NCBI RefSeq assembly: GCF_002843385.1
Contig: NZ_MVDE01000013.1
Location: forward strand, 1-64,000
DNA from: Labilibaculum manganireducens
GTDB lineage: Bacteria > Bacteroidota > Bacteroidia > Bacteroidales > Marinifilaceae
Direction of reading: 5' to 3'
Length of the DNA: 64,000 bases
Shown here piece after piece: positions 37,079-45,057 of this stretch. The notes below the pieces were generated by a model. It saw nothing but the letters and a program-made list of their open reading frames with translations. It was not told where the DNA came from and did no database searches. Within the stretch, counting starts at the first letter, position 1; each line of letters opens with the position of its first letter. The position numbers were made by a program, and so were the translations under genes.

Positions 37079-38428
37079 ATGAAATTTTTGAAAATGAATC
37101 GTAAATCAAAAAATGCAATTGCATTCATCCTCATACTACTAAGCTGCCACTGCATAACTAATGCTCAGGAGAGTGTATCGATAAGTTTGCAGGAAGCTTG
37201 GCAAAGAGCAAATACCTTTAGCAAAGAATTGCAGTTAAGAAAAATTGACACAAAAATAAGCGAAGAAAAAATTCTGGATGCAAAGAACAAATGGCTGCCT
37301 GAATTCGGTGCAGATGCGAGCTACGGCAAACTCGCCAACATTCCCATCTTTGAAAATGGAATTTTAAAAAGCCCTGAATACATTCCGCTGGAAGACCATA
37401 GTGTTTATGATGCAGGGATTGAAGCTTATTTTAATTTGTACAATGGACATAAAACTAGAATTCAGGTGAAGCAGGCGGAAACCAAGCAGGCTTTATTGCA
37501 TTACCTGGAAGAAGCAGGCTTTTCGGATATCCACTACAAAGTAGCCCAAGATTATTTGGGGATACAAGCTTCGCTGGCCTTTAAAAAACTGATTGAACGA
37601 AACATCTACAAAAATAACAAACGGCTGAATCAGATTACAAAACTATACCATAACGGAGTGGTTTTAAAAAGCGATTTATTAAGGTCTCAATTGCAGCTTT
37701 CTCAGCAAAAAACAAACCTTCTTAAAATAGAAAACAATCTGGAACTATCTACGCAGCAATTGAATATTCTAATTGGATTTGACGATGATCAAGCCATTGA
37801 GCCCACAGACAGTATTGCAGTTGGTTCTGAATTTATTAAGACGGAACTGCTGTATCAGGATTACTTAGGGCAGGCAATTCAGTTATCTCCACTTGAAAAA
37901 ATTGCCCGGGCTCAAATTACAATGATGCAGCTTTACGAAAAAGATGTAAAAGCTGAAAAGCTTCCCAAAATCGGCTTTTTTGGAGAGTACACCTATTCGT
38001 ACCCACAAATTAAATTGTATCCTTACTCAAATTCTCCCTATTTAATGGGCGTTGCAGGAATCAAAGTTTCGTACAACATCTCGGCCTTGTATCATGACAA
38101 ACACAAAGAAAGGGCCGCTTCTATATCGATAAGAAAACAAGAGCTGGCGCAGAAACAGACCGAAGATCAGCTTCGCATAGATGTGAGAACAGCCTACAAA
38201 AGGTTTCACGAAAATTTAAAGGAAATAGAAACTGCAAAAATGAACATTCAACAGGCCGAAGAAAATTACAGAATTGTAAATCAAACCTATTTCAACCAAT
38301 TGGCTCTGCTCACCGATTTACTAACTGCGGATACCCAGTTACTGCAAGCCAAATTTGAATTGGTGAACAGTCAGGTTTCGGCCAAATTACATTACTATCA
38401 ATTACTTAAAATAACGGGGCAACTATAA
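37079..38428 (+). CDS. TolC family outer membrane efflux protein
   Basis: Outer-membrane channel of a tripartite efflux pump, 449 residues. A signal peptide (SCHCITNAQ) is followed by two long repeats rich in alpha-helical heptads: SISLQEAWQRANTFSKELQLRKI, a barrel strand region DAGIEAYFNLYNGHKT, then ITKLYHNGVVLKSDLLRSQLQLSQQKTNL, and the second set ending NYRIVNQTYFNQLALLTDLLTADTQLLQAKFELV. These are standard TolC-family signatures. ATG 37079 is used; an internal ATG five codons on is possible. The stop codon overlaps the HlyD start by one base, so translation is coupled. Substrates unknown. Confidence 0.92.
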   Translation: MKFLKMNRKSKNAIAFILILLSCHCITNAQESVSISLQEAWQRANTFSKELQLRKIDTKISEEKILDAKNKWLPEFGADASYGKLANIPIFENGILKSPEYIPLEDHSVYDAGIEAYFNLYNGHKTRIQVKQAETKQALLHYLEEAGFSDIHYKVAQDYLGIQASLAFKKLIERNIYKNNKRLNQITKLYHNGVVLKSDLLRSQLQLSQQKTNLLKIENNLELSTQQLNILIGFDDDQAIEPTDSIAVGSEFIKTELLYQDYLGQAIQLSPLEKIARAQITMMQLYEKDVKAEKLPKIGFFGEYTYSYPQIKLYPYSNSPYLMGVAGIKVSYNISALYHDKHKERAASISIRKQELAQKQTEDQLRIDVRTAYKRFHENLKEIETAKMNIQQAEENYRIVNQTYFNQLALLTDLLTADTQLLQAKFELVNSQVSAKLHYYQLLKITGQL

Positions 38429-39489
38429 TGAGCGATAAATTAAAGAATTACGAAAAAATAGACCGTGCAGCTGTAAAAATAACCTACGGAGCAGCAGTAA
38501 GCATTTTAGCCGCCTTACTCGTTTGGGCACTATTTTTAATGGTGAATTTTTGGAAATACGAAGAAACCAACGATGCACAAGTAAAAGAGTATATCAATCC
38601 TATTTTGAGTCGTGCCACTGGTTACGTGCAGGAAATCAGATTTAATGATCATCAAAAAATTCAAAAAGGAGATACCTTGGTTGTTCTGGATATTGAAGAA
38701 GCCAATGTAAAGCTGCTCGAAGCCGAGGCTGCCTTAACAACTGCCGAAGCTCGTTTAAAAGTACTGCAAAGCAATGTGAAGACCTCATCAAGCAGTTCCA
38801 GTATCAGTCATGCAAAAATTAGTGCTGCGAAAGCCCAACTGTGGCAGCAGCAGCAAGAGTTTGCACGTTATCAGAAACTACTGGAAGGCGAAGCTGTTAC
38901 CCAGCAGCAATTTGAGAATGTTAAAACAAAACTGGAAGTGGCCGAATCAAATTATCAGGCCATTCAAAACTCCTTTAGCGTATCGCAAGACAAAACCCAG
39001 GATGTTACCGCTGAAGTTGCAGTAGCCAAAGCCAATATCGAACAGAAAAAAGCAGCTCTGGAACGCATTAATCTAGAGATTAAATATGCCGTAATTACCG
39101 CACCTTCTGATGGAACCATGGGAAACAGAAGTCTTCAGCAAGGACAATACATTCAGAAAGGACAAACCATTGGTTTTATGGTGGATAAAAAACAAGGCAA
39201 ATGGATTGTGGCCAATTTTGAAGAAACGCAAATCACGAAAATGGAAGAGGGACAGGAAGCCAAAATTACGATAGATGCTTTCCCGAACAAATCGTTTCAT
39301 GGAAAAATAGAATCGTTCTCTCCTGCCACCGGATCGCAGTTTTCATTGCTTCCGACCGATAACGCAACCGGAAATTTCGTAAAAATTACGCAGCGGTTTC
39401 CTGTGCGCATTCAGTTCACCGATAATGATGCTTTGCTGGAAAAACTACGCGCCGGTATGAATGCGGAAGTATCAATACCCAAGAAATAG
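38428..39489 (+). CDS. HlyD/EmrA-type membrane fusion protein
   Basis: Periplasmic adaptor of the efflux pump, 353 residues. One membrane helix (about 21-43), then the EmrA-type start YEETNDAQVKEYINPILSRATGYVQEIRFNDHQKIQKGDTLVVLD of the biotinyl-lipoyl domain, with a long coiled-coil hairpin (about 90-205) of Ala/Glu/Lys heptads. It returns to the lipoyl half with TAPSDGTMGNRSLQQGQYIQKGQ and a beta-barrel domain to the C-terminus (RAGMNAEVSIPKK). Middle gene of the TolC-HlyD-MFS operon, overlapping TolC and 3 bp ahead of the MFS gene. The pairing with an MFS pump points to EmrAB-like export of hydrophobic compounds. Confidence 0.92.
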   Translation: MSDKLKNYEKIDRAAVKITYGAAVSILAALLVWALFLMVNFWKYEETNDAQVKEYINPILSRATGYVQEIRFNDHQKIQKGDTLVVLDIEEANVKLLEAEAALTTAEARLKVLQSNVKTSSSSSSISHAKISAAKAQLWQQQQEFARYQKLLEGEAVTQQQFENVKTKLEVAESNYQAIQNSFSVSQDKTQDVTAEVAVAKANIEQKKAALERINLEIKYAVITAPSDGTMGNRSLQQGQYIQKGQTIGFMVDKKQGKWIVANFEETQITKMEEGQEAKITIDAFPNKSFHGKIESFSPATGSQFSLLPTDNATGNFVKITQRFPVRIQFTDNDALLEKLRAGMNAEVSIPKK

Positions 39490-39492
39490 GCT

Positions 39493-41094
39493 ATGCCAAA
39501 CGAAAATAACAAACTCATTTTTAAAAGCCGGGTACCTTACTGGTTGGTATTGTTTACCATTTTTATAACACTAATGCCCATTGCCTTGGTATTGGGAATC
39601 TATCTGAGCGGAGCATCCAGCGCGGCAAGTTACTACGGCGTTGACATAATCGATGTTAAATATTCCACGGTAGTTTACTACCTTGCCATTGCCGCTTCGT
39701 TTCCTCTCGAGGCCAAATTTTTCAACTACTTTTCGTCCAAACCCTATTTAATAGGCTGCAGCATTATCTACGCAGCAATAAACCTTATTCTATACTGCAG
39801 TGATAGTTTTGCTTTGCTATTGGTGCTCCGATTTGCCGGCGGCATGCTTTCGCTGGGCTTTATTGGCATGATATTCTCTCTGGTTTTTAGACAATTTCAT
39901 GCACAACGCAGCCGGATTTTAGGCTATGCAACCATGTATGCAGCCTTATTTTCCAGTGCTCCTATTGCCCAGTTACTGGACGCATTTATATTTACCAAAT
40001 ACGATTTTAACAGCATTTTTCTATTTAAAATTTATAGTGCCTTACCCGGAATTATATTGCTTTGCTGCATTCTTAAAAAAGGCACAGATTTAAGACGCGA
40101 TGGAAAAATTCCCTTAAAATTAATTCGCTGGGAGAGCTTTGTTCTTTATGCATCATCCCTGTTATTGGCAGCCTATATTTTACTGTATGGGCAATATTAC
40201 CATTGGTTTAGCAGCATACGGATTACGCTTTGCACAATTGCTTTAGTATTTTTTATGTGCTTGTTTTTCCTCCGGCAATTTAAACTCGAAGAACCCTATA
40301 TCGATTTAAAGATTTACAAGTCGCGAAATTTTCGAATAGGCATGCTGCTGTTGGTGCTGTTTTACTTCAGCAAGGGCGACATGAATTTGCTCAATGGATT
40401 TTTTTCCAACAGTGTTCATTTAGATATGTATCACAAAGGCTATATCATGCTGATTAATTGCGCAGGAATTACCGCAGGATCGCTTATATCTGCCCGGTTT
40501 ATTTTAGCCGGACGAAAAATACGGCTGATCTGGATGACTGGTTTTGGCGCGCTGTTGGCTTATCATGTTTATATTCTTTGCATTTTAAGCAATCAGGCTG
40601 AGATCGCAGATTTACTCATTCCCCTGTTTTTACAAGGATTTGGAAATGGAACTCTGATCATCTCTATTGTGATTTTCTATGTGACTTCAGTTCCTGCCGA
40701 AATAGCTTTTTCGGCTTCGGTTACGGGAGTAGCTTTTCGCGCCGTTACCTTTACCGCCAGCATGGCCTTAACTTCCTACATGGGTCTGCACCTTCAAAAA
40801 ATTCATTACCAAAGTGCAGCCCAAGAAATTACTTCGCTCAATCCGTATGCTGTGCAGCGCATCGGTCAGTACAAACAAGCATTACTTAATGGCGGAGCAA
40901 GTATCCCTCAGAGCAATGCCGGTGCCATTAAACTTTTGGGAAAAGCAGTCGCAAATCAAGACAATCTCTTATTTGTCAGAGATTATTATTTATATATGAG
41001 TGCTTTTATCCTGCTTATCATCATGGGCATCGCTTTAATTCCTCATTTTCAGTATCACATTAAAAAAATTGGAGCCAAACTAATCCCAATGTAA
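39493..41094 (+). CDS. MFS efflux transporter (EmrB/DHA2-like)
   Basis: Inner-membrane pump of the tripartite system, 533 residues with about 14 hydrophobic helices, the DHA2 layout. The first helix begins after a short polar N-terminus (NNKLIFKSRVPYWLVLF). A large loop near the end (about 440-485: HLQKIHYQSAAQEITSLNPYAVQRIGQYKQALLNGG) sits before the last helix, as in EmrB. Family motifs are less conserved than in proteobacterial EmrB. It is the last gene of the operon, and no clear terminator is seen before the periodic repeat array that follows. Likely exports toxic hydrophobic molecules, by context. Confidence 0.88.
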   Translation: MPNENNKLIFKSRVPYWLVLFTIFITLMPIALVLGIYLSGASSAASYYGVDIIDVKYSTVVYYLAIAASFPLEAKFFNYFSSKPYLIGCSIIYAAINLILYCSDSFALLLVLRFAGGMLSLGFIGMIFSLVFRQFHAQRSRILGYATMYAALFSSAPIAQLLDAFIFTKYDFNSIFLFKIYSALPGIILLCCILKKGTDLRRDGKIPLKLIRWESFVLYASSLLLAAYILLYGQYYHWFSSIRITLCTIALVFFMCLFFLRQFKLEEPYIDLKIYKSRNFRIGMLLLVLFYFSKGDMNLLNGFFSNSVHLDMYHKGYIMLINCAGITAGSLISARFILAGRKIRLIWMTGFGALLAYHVYILCILSNQAEIADLLIPLFLQGFGNGTLIISIVIFYVTSVPAEIAFSASVTGVAFRAVTFTASMALTSYMGLHLQKIHYQSAAQEITSLNPYAVQRIGQYKQALLNGGASIPQSNAGAIKLLGKAVANQDNLLFVRDYYLYMSAFILLIIMGIALIPHFQYHIKKIGAKLIPM

Positions 41095-41130
41095 AAGCAG
41101 TAACAGTTCCATTCTAAATAGAAACTACAA

Positions 41131-41420
41131 CTGCAATAGCCTGAAAATGGTTTTTGGGTCAATGCCAAAATAGGTAAAGCCTGAAAAAATGATTTTTCAC
41201 CATTCAATGCCCTCCTTCGCCATATATAGCTTCCCTGTGGCAAAAATAGATTGTCCTGTGGCACAATCAGTAAAATCTGCGGGTTTGCAATACGTTCTGC
41301 GTGCAATTCAATGCGTCCTGTGGCAAAATATCCAATTCTGCGGGGCAAACCCTGCTTCCTGCAGCATTTCACCCCTTCCTGCGCCATAATCACCTAGCCT
41401 GCGCGCGGGTTTCAGAGCTA
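41131..41420 (-). repeat. phased 20-21 bp intergenic repeat array, copy 1
   Basis: Within the 543 bp gap 41095-41637 a CTG(C/T)-centred motif recurs with starts at 41235, 41256, 41277, 41297, 41318, 41338, 41359, 41379 and 41399: spacing 20 or 21, mean 20.5. Weaker units continue toward 41131. The words between are different but share CAAAAT or CAATT-like cores. The array ends at a GC-rich boundary (about 41394-41416). Reversed, this reads GAAACCCGCGCGCAGGCTAG and is found again at the head of the array at 53238. The remaining gap shows nothing else. Confidence 0.75.
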
Positions 41421-41637
41421 TTCACCTTACTTCCGTGTCCTTCTCTTTCTGCTTTCGCAGATTACAAAAATACCTGACTGGAATCAAAATAAACACTCCT
41501 TAAATCTCCTTTACAATAGATCCTTTATTGCCGAATAGAAACACATCGTTTCTTAACTCAATATTCAGTTTATCCAGTTATTGAGATAACGACTTCTTAT
41601 AAATGTGGTTTAACGTATTTATTTCTCTCAAAAGAAA

Positions 41638-42876
41638 TTAATTCTCAAGTGCATTTAGCTTGTTAAAAGTCTTTTCAATTTCTGAAATTACCGGTTTTGA
41701 GATGCCACAATCCTGAGCTATGTACTTCCACTTCGAAAGGGCTTCTTTTACCTGCTCAATTATTAATTCAGGTTTCTTAATTCCAAAATGATCTGCCAAT
41801 TTCAGCAAGTGCTTTTCTCCCGGACTCTTGCTCTCTCCCGCCACCATCGTACTATGTATGCCATAAGCCGAAGTAGAGAATGTGAGATCGTAGGCAGGTG
41901 CCATTTTCCAGTTTCTTTTGCCATCCATTAAAAAGGAGAAGTTTTTACTGTGATCATCCCGGTTGTGAGCAAATACGTTAAATGCAGCAAGCCGAAGAAC
42001 TTTTTCATAGGCATTTACATGCTTTTCAAGTCGAAATGCACAATCCATCAAATGACCGTAATCCATAGTGCTCATTCTAAAATTATCGTGCATTAAACCA
42101 CTGGCAGTATGCACATGAAGTCTGCCCGTTTCTGTTCTGTCGAAACGCCTGGTACCAAAGTAGGTTTGATCTGTTTTGCCATGAAACAATTGACATTCAC
42201 TCATTTCTATTCCTGCTTTCAGAGCCATTTGATAGTAAGCATATTCAATTTTGGCAATTTCCTGATTATCCTGAGATGATGGGAATTTAATCAACCATTC
42301 TTCAAAACCATCCTGCATTTGATCATATCCATGAACCAGTTCGTTGTTTTGTTTATTGAAGCCTGCTAAAATTTTAGGACGGGCTCCACCTGAAGATCCT
42401 CCCAAAGCGAAAAGCTCTTCTATCATCTCTGTACTCTCCCCTTTTAGAACATGCTTCATCTCCTGAGCAATTGCATCCAATTCCAATTGCTTATCAAAAT
42501 CATGTTTACCTTCCTGTTGCGGCTGATAACACAAAGCTCCCAATCCGGTCCTGCCCACATAAGCCAATCGATCCAAGGGTGTTAATCCATAAATATCAAT
42601 TCCCTTGGAACTTAAACTTCTATCCAAGAGCAATCTGCCCCAGCCATCGGGTAATGAATCGTTAAAAACTCCGTAAAGTCCTTCAAATGGTTCTTTTTCA
42701 GCATTGTTTATTTCTCCGGTAAATGGAAGTTTTAGAGGTGAAATATTTAATCCTGTCTTTAAAAACTCCTGATGATATCGAAAATAAATCTGTCTGTTAT
42801 TCACAACCAGCTCTCCTACCTCATAAGTTTTCCCTTCCAACTGAAGAGAGACCAATATGTTTCTTATCTCTTCCAT
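41638..42876 (-). CDS. hipA: HipA-like serine/threonine kinase toxin
   Basis: A 412-residue kinase of the HipA family, toxin of a type II toxin-antitoxin pair; classic HipA phosphorylates a glutamyl-tRNA synthetase and slows growth. The N-terminal HipA-N domain has FEGLYGVFNDSLPDGWGRLL. The glycine-rich loop is ALGGSSGGARPK (157-168). The catalytic loop is HNRDDHSKN (304-312), with Asp330 in the PAYDLTFS motif. All kinase residues seem present. The HipB gene is directly upstream, 3 bp apart, in the same direction. Its target here is unknown, and HipA homologues in Bacteroidota may have other substrates. Confidence 0.92.
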   Translation of the reverse strand: MEEIRNILVSLQLEGKTYEVGELVVNNRQIYFRYHQEFLKTGLNISPLKLPFTGEINNAEKEPFEGLYGVFNDSLPDGWGRLLLDRSLSSKGIDIYGLTPLDRLAYVGRTGLGALCYQPQQEGKHDFDKQLELDAIAQEMKHVLKGESTEMIEELFALGGSSGGARPKILAGFNKQNNELVHGYDQMQDGFEEWLIKFPSSQDNQEIAKIEYAYYQMALKAGIEMSECQLFHGKTDQTYFGTRRFDRTETGRLHVHTASGLMHDNFRMSTMDYGHLMDCAFRLEKHVNAYEKVLRLAAFNVFAHNRDDHSKNFSFLMDGKRNWKMAPAYDLTFSTSAYGIHSTMVAGESKSPGEKHLLKLADHFGIKKPELIIEQVKEALSKWKYIAQDCGISKPVISEIEKTFNKLNALEN

Positions 42877-42879
42877 TGT

Positions 42880-43158
42880 CTAAACTTTTGAAGTAAATAA
42901 ATTCTCAATACCTGATTGATCTTCCTGAGCTTGAAACACCTTTTCAAAATCTTCAAGACGGTTCATTAAATGAGCCAATTTTAAAAGCGATTCCAATGAA
43001 ATTTTTCCAGTGTTTTCAAAACGCTTCAGGCTTCCTAATGACACGCCTGAACGTTCAGCCATCTCAAACTGAGAAAGTTTTAATTGTTTGCGCAAAAGCT
43101 TATGGCGTTCTGCCAAGGCTCTGCTAATGTCTGATGGTGTTGTTGAAAGTGAATACAT
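42880..43158 (-). CDS. hipB: HipB-like XRE family antitoxin
   Basis: A 92-residue helix-turn-helix protein of the Cro/cI type: LRKQLKLSQFEMAERSGVSLGSLKRFENTGKISLESLLKLAHLMNRL. It should neutralise the kinase and repress the operon by binding palindromes upstream. It is the first gene of the pair, and two perfect 12 bp palindromes lie within 60 bp upstream. The length is typical for HipB. Assignment relies on both the HTH and the adjacent HipA. Confidence 0.92.
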   Translation of the reverse strand: MYSLSTTPSDISRALAERHKLLRKQLKLSQFEMAERSGVSLGSLKRFENTGKISLESLLKLAHLMNRLEDFEKVFQAQEDQSGIENLFTSKV

Positions 43159-43220
43159 ATAGTTAATATTTTAGCTAAAAATACACATTTAAAGCATAAA
43201 TAGCTAATATATTAGTCCAG
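43159..43220. promoter_or_regulatory. hipBA operator palindromes
   Basis: Upstream of hipB are TTTTAGCTAAAA (43169-43180) and CTAATATATTAG (43204-43215), both perfect 12 bp palindromes. The word TAGCTAA occurs at 43172 and again at 43201. They fit binding sites for the HipB repressor and overlap where the promoter should be. Confidence 0.5.
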
Positions 43221-43263
43221 AACTTAATTGGATGTAGAAATAAAATTGATCCATTTTTTGCCA

Positions 43264-43296
43264 TAAAAAAATCCTTCCGAAAATATCGAAAGGATT
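43264..43296 (-). terminator. tRNA-Leu terminator
   Basis: Minus-strand stem AATCCTTTCG / CGGAAGGATT followed by seven T, 7 bp after the tRNA 3' end. Confidence 0.85.
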
Positions 43297-43302
43297 ATTT
43301 TG

Positions 43303-43384
43303 TACCCAGGGCCGGGATCGAACCGGCACGGGTTGCCCCACTGGTGTTTGAGACCAGCGCGTCTACCAATTCCGCCACCTGGGC
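43303..43384 (-). tRNA. tRNA-Leu (CAA anticodon)
   Basis: Folds as a full cloverleaf of 82 bases with a 13-base variable arm, as required for leucine. Acceptor arm GCCCAGG / CCTGGGT, anticodon stem CTGGT / ACCAG around loop CTCAAAC (anticodon CAA), and T arm GCCGG-TTCGATC-CCGGC. The discriminator is A and the CCA end is not encoded. Position 1 pairs G-U with 72. It reads UUG codons. Confidence 0.96.
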
Positions 43385-43403
43385 ATTGCTTTTGAATGCG
43401 ATG

Positions 43404-43434
43404 CAAATATAGATGTTTGTTTCAATCCAGCAAA
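43404..43434 (-). promoter_or_regulatory. tRNA-Leu promoter
   Basis: A full Bacteroidota consensus on the minus strand: TTTG (43434-43431), 19 bp, then TATATTTG (43411-43404). The start would fall near 43397, a dozen bases before the mature tRNA. Confidence 0.75.
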
Positions 43435-43682
43435 ACAAAAGCGGTCTTTTTTTTCAAAAAAAACACACCTCTAAGATCTCTGCAAAACGGGCAAACATCA
43501 GATGTGCTGAGCTTCATTTAATTATCACATACAAACTCCTGCTGTTTTATTTCTTCCGGCAACAGCATCAAAGAACAAAAGTGAGTCCAATATCGAAAAA
43601 GAAGATGCAATTCTCACTTTGCACGCAAAAACAACTTGGCAATTCACATCAGGATTCTCTATATTAGCATAAAGATTATTGA

Positions 43683-43714
43683 TTTGTTATAATCTGTTTG
43701 CAAAACTACATTTG
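43683..43714 (+). promoter_or_regulatory. promoter of the dihydroorotate dehydrogenase-like gene
   Basis: TTTG (43683-43686), 20 bp, TACATTTG (43707-43714), matching the Bacteroidota housekeeping consensus; start expected near 43721, 37 bases before the ATG. The rest of the 373 bp gap after the tRNA shows no gene. Confidence 0.7.
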
Positions 43715-43757
43715 AGTAAACAAAATCAACACAAAACATAAACTAAAATTTTCTGAC

Positions 43758-44750
43758 ATGCCAAACTTAGCCACCAATTATCTTGGATTGGATTTAAGCA
43801 GTCCTATCATAGCTGCAAGTTCGGGTCTTACCGACTCTATTGAGAAATTAATTGAATTGGAAGTTCATGGCGCCGGAGCTATCGTTCTAAAATCCCTTTT
43901 CGAGGAAGAAATAATCATGGAAATGGATGAGAAAATACACGCCATGACCAGTCGTCCGTATGTATATCCTGAAACTTTCGACTACATGGATGAAGATCCT
44001 CAGGAAGATACCGTTCGAAAATACCTGCGATTGATAAAAGAAGCCAAAGCAGCCGTTTCTGTTCCTATTATTGCGAGCATAAACTGTGTAAGTGCTCAAA
44101 AATGGACTTATTTTGCCCGGGAAATTGAAAAAGCCGGTGCCGACGCTTTGGAAATTAATCTATTTGTTCTTCCTATGGATATGAACAGAACCGGTGATGA
44201 AAACGAGCAGATTTATTACGATGTTCTTAAAACTGTAAAAGATCAGGTTGCCTTGCCTATTGCCTTAAAAATAAGCCCGTATCATTCCAATCTATCCAAT
44301 TTAATTAAGCGGCTTGACGATATGAATGTAGATGGTATTGTGATGTTCAATCGCTTTTACAGTCCTGATTTTGACATTAAAGATTTAAGTGTAACCAACG
44401 GTCAAATTTTATCGGGACCAGACGATTACAAGAACTCCTTACGATGGACAGGAATCATGTCGGAACGGGTAAAATGCTCCATTGCCGGCACGACAGGCAT
44501 TCACACATCCGAAAGCATTATAAAACACCTGCTTGCCGGTGCCGATGCCGTTCAATTGGCCTCTGTACTATACAAAAACGGCCCCGAATACATTGATGTT
44601 CTATCGAAAGAGATTTATGCCTGGATGGAAGAGCATGGATTTAAAAGTATTCGCGACTTTAAAGGCAAAATGAGCCAATCTAAATCGAATGATCCGGCGG
44701 CTTTCGAAAGAGTGCAGTTCATGAAACAATTCCGGAACTTCGTGATGTAA
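43758..44750 (+). CDS. dihydroorotate dehydrogenase-like flavoprotein
   Basis: A 330-residue TIM-barrel protein related to class 1 dihydroorotate dehydrogenase. The opening NYLGLDLSSPIIAASSGLT and GAGAIVLKSLFEEE, the substrate-loop region SINCVSAQKW, then ALKISPYHSNL, GIVMFNRFY and IAGTTGIHTSESIIKHLLAGADAVQLASVLYKNGP are shared with the family's FMN-binding core. It differs from true PyrD by the acidic insert after SLFEEE. In Bacteroidota this protein is separate from the pyrimidine-pathway PyrD, and its substrate is unknown to me. It has its own promoter and terminator. Confidence 0.86.
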   Translation: MPNLATNYLGLDLSSPIIAASSGLTDSIEKLIELEVHGAGAIVLKSLFEEEIIMEMDEKIHAMTSRPYVYPETFDYMDEDPQEDTVRKYLRLIKEAKAAVSVPIIASINCVSAQKWTYFAREIEKAGADALEINLFVLPMDMNRTGDENEQIYYDVLKTVKDQVALPIALKISPYHSNLSNLIKRLDDMNVDGIVMFNRFYSPDFDIKDLSVTNGQILSGPDDYKNSLRWTGIMSERVKCSIAGTTGIHTSESIIKHLLAGADAVQLASVLYKNGPEYIDVLSKEIYAWMEEHGFKSIRDFKGKMSQSKSNDPAAFERVQFMKQFRNFVM

Positions 44751-44785
44751 TTAAACAACCTCAAATTTCAATTCTCAATATCACC

Positions 44786-44820
44786 TAAACCCGAATCAAA
44801 TACGATCCGGGTTTATTTTT
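44786..44820 (+). terminator. rho-independent terminator
   Basis: TAAACCCG (44786-44793) pairs with CGGGTTTA (44808-44815), followed by TTTTT. It ends the dihydroorotate dehydrogenase-like gene. The 235 bp to the next start contain no other clear element. Confidence 0.78.
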
Positions 44821-45057
44821 ACTCTTATTTAAACGAATCACATGACATATATCATAAGGAAAAAGACTTACAAGTGTTATATTGTAGGTTCGATGTAAAA
44901 ACACGATAGTGCTAACCCCTTTTGGGCGGATAATTATACTTCCAACAAAAGACAAATCATACAAAAACATGAAACGTCCATGTATAAAACTTTCTGCGCA
45001 CAGGGGGATGATTATAATGGTAAGTTCCATGTGGCAAAAACTTAAAATCATAGACAC

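Noticed and set aside
41055-41393. 112-codon open frame on the minus strand through phased array 1
   Set aside because: The array period of 20-21 bp does not keep a reading frame, and array 2 has an early stop in the corresponding frame; protein coding is unlikely.
41131-41420. CRISPR array
   Set aside because: The conserved word is only 4-6 bp and the period 20-21 bp; CRISPR repeats are longer, spacers ~30 bp, and no cas genes are present.
43413-43667. 84-codon frame after tRNA-Leu
   Set aside because: Low-complexity composition, and it covers the region between the tRNA promoter and the next gene's promoter; no signal or motif.
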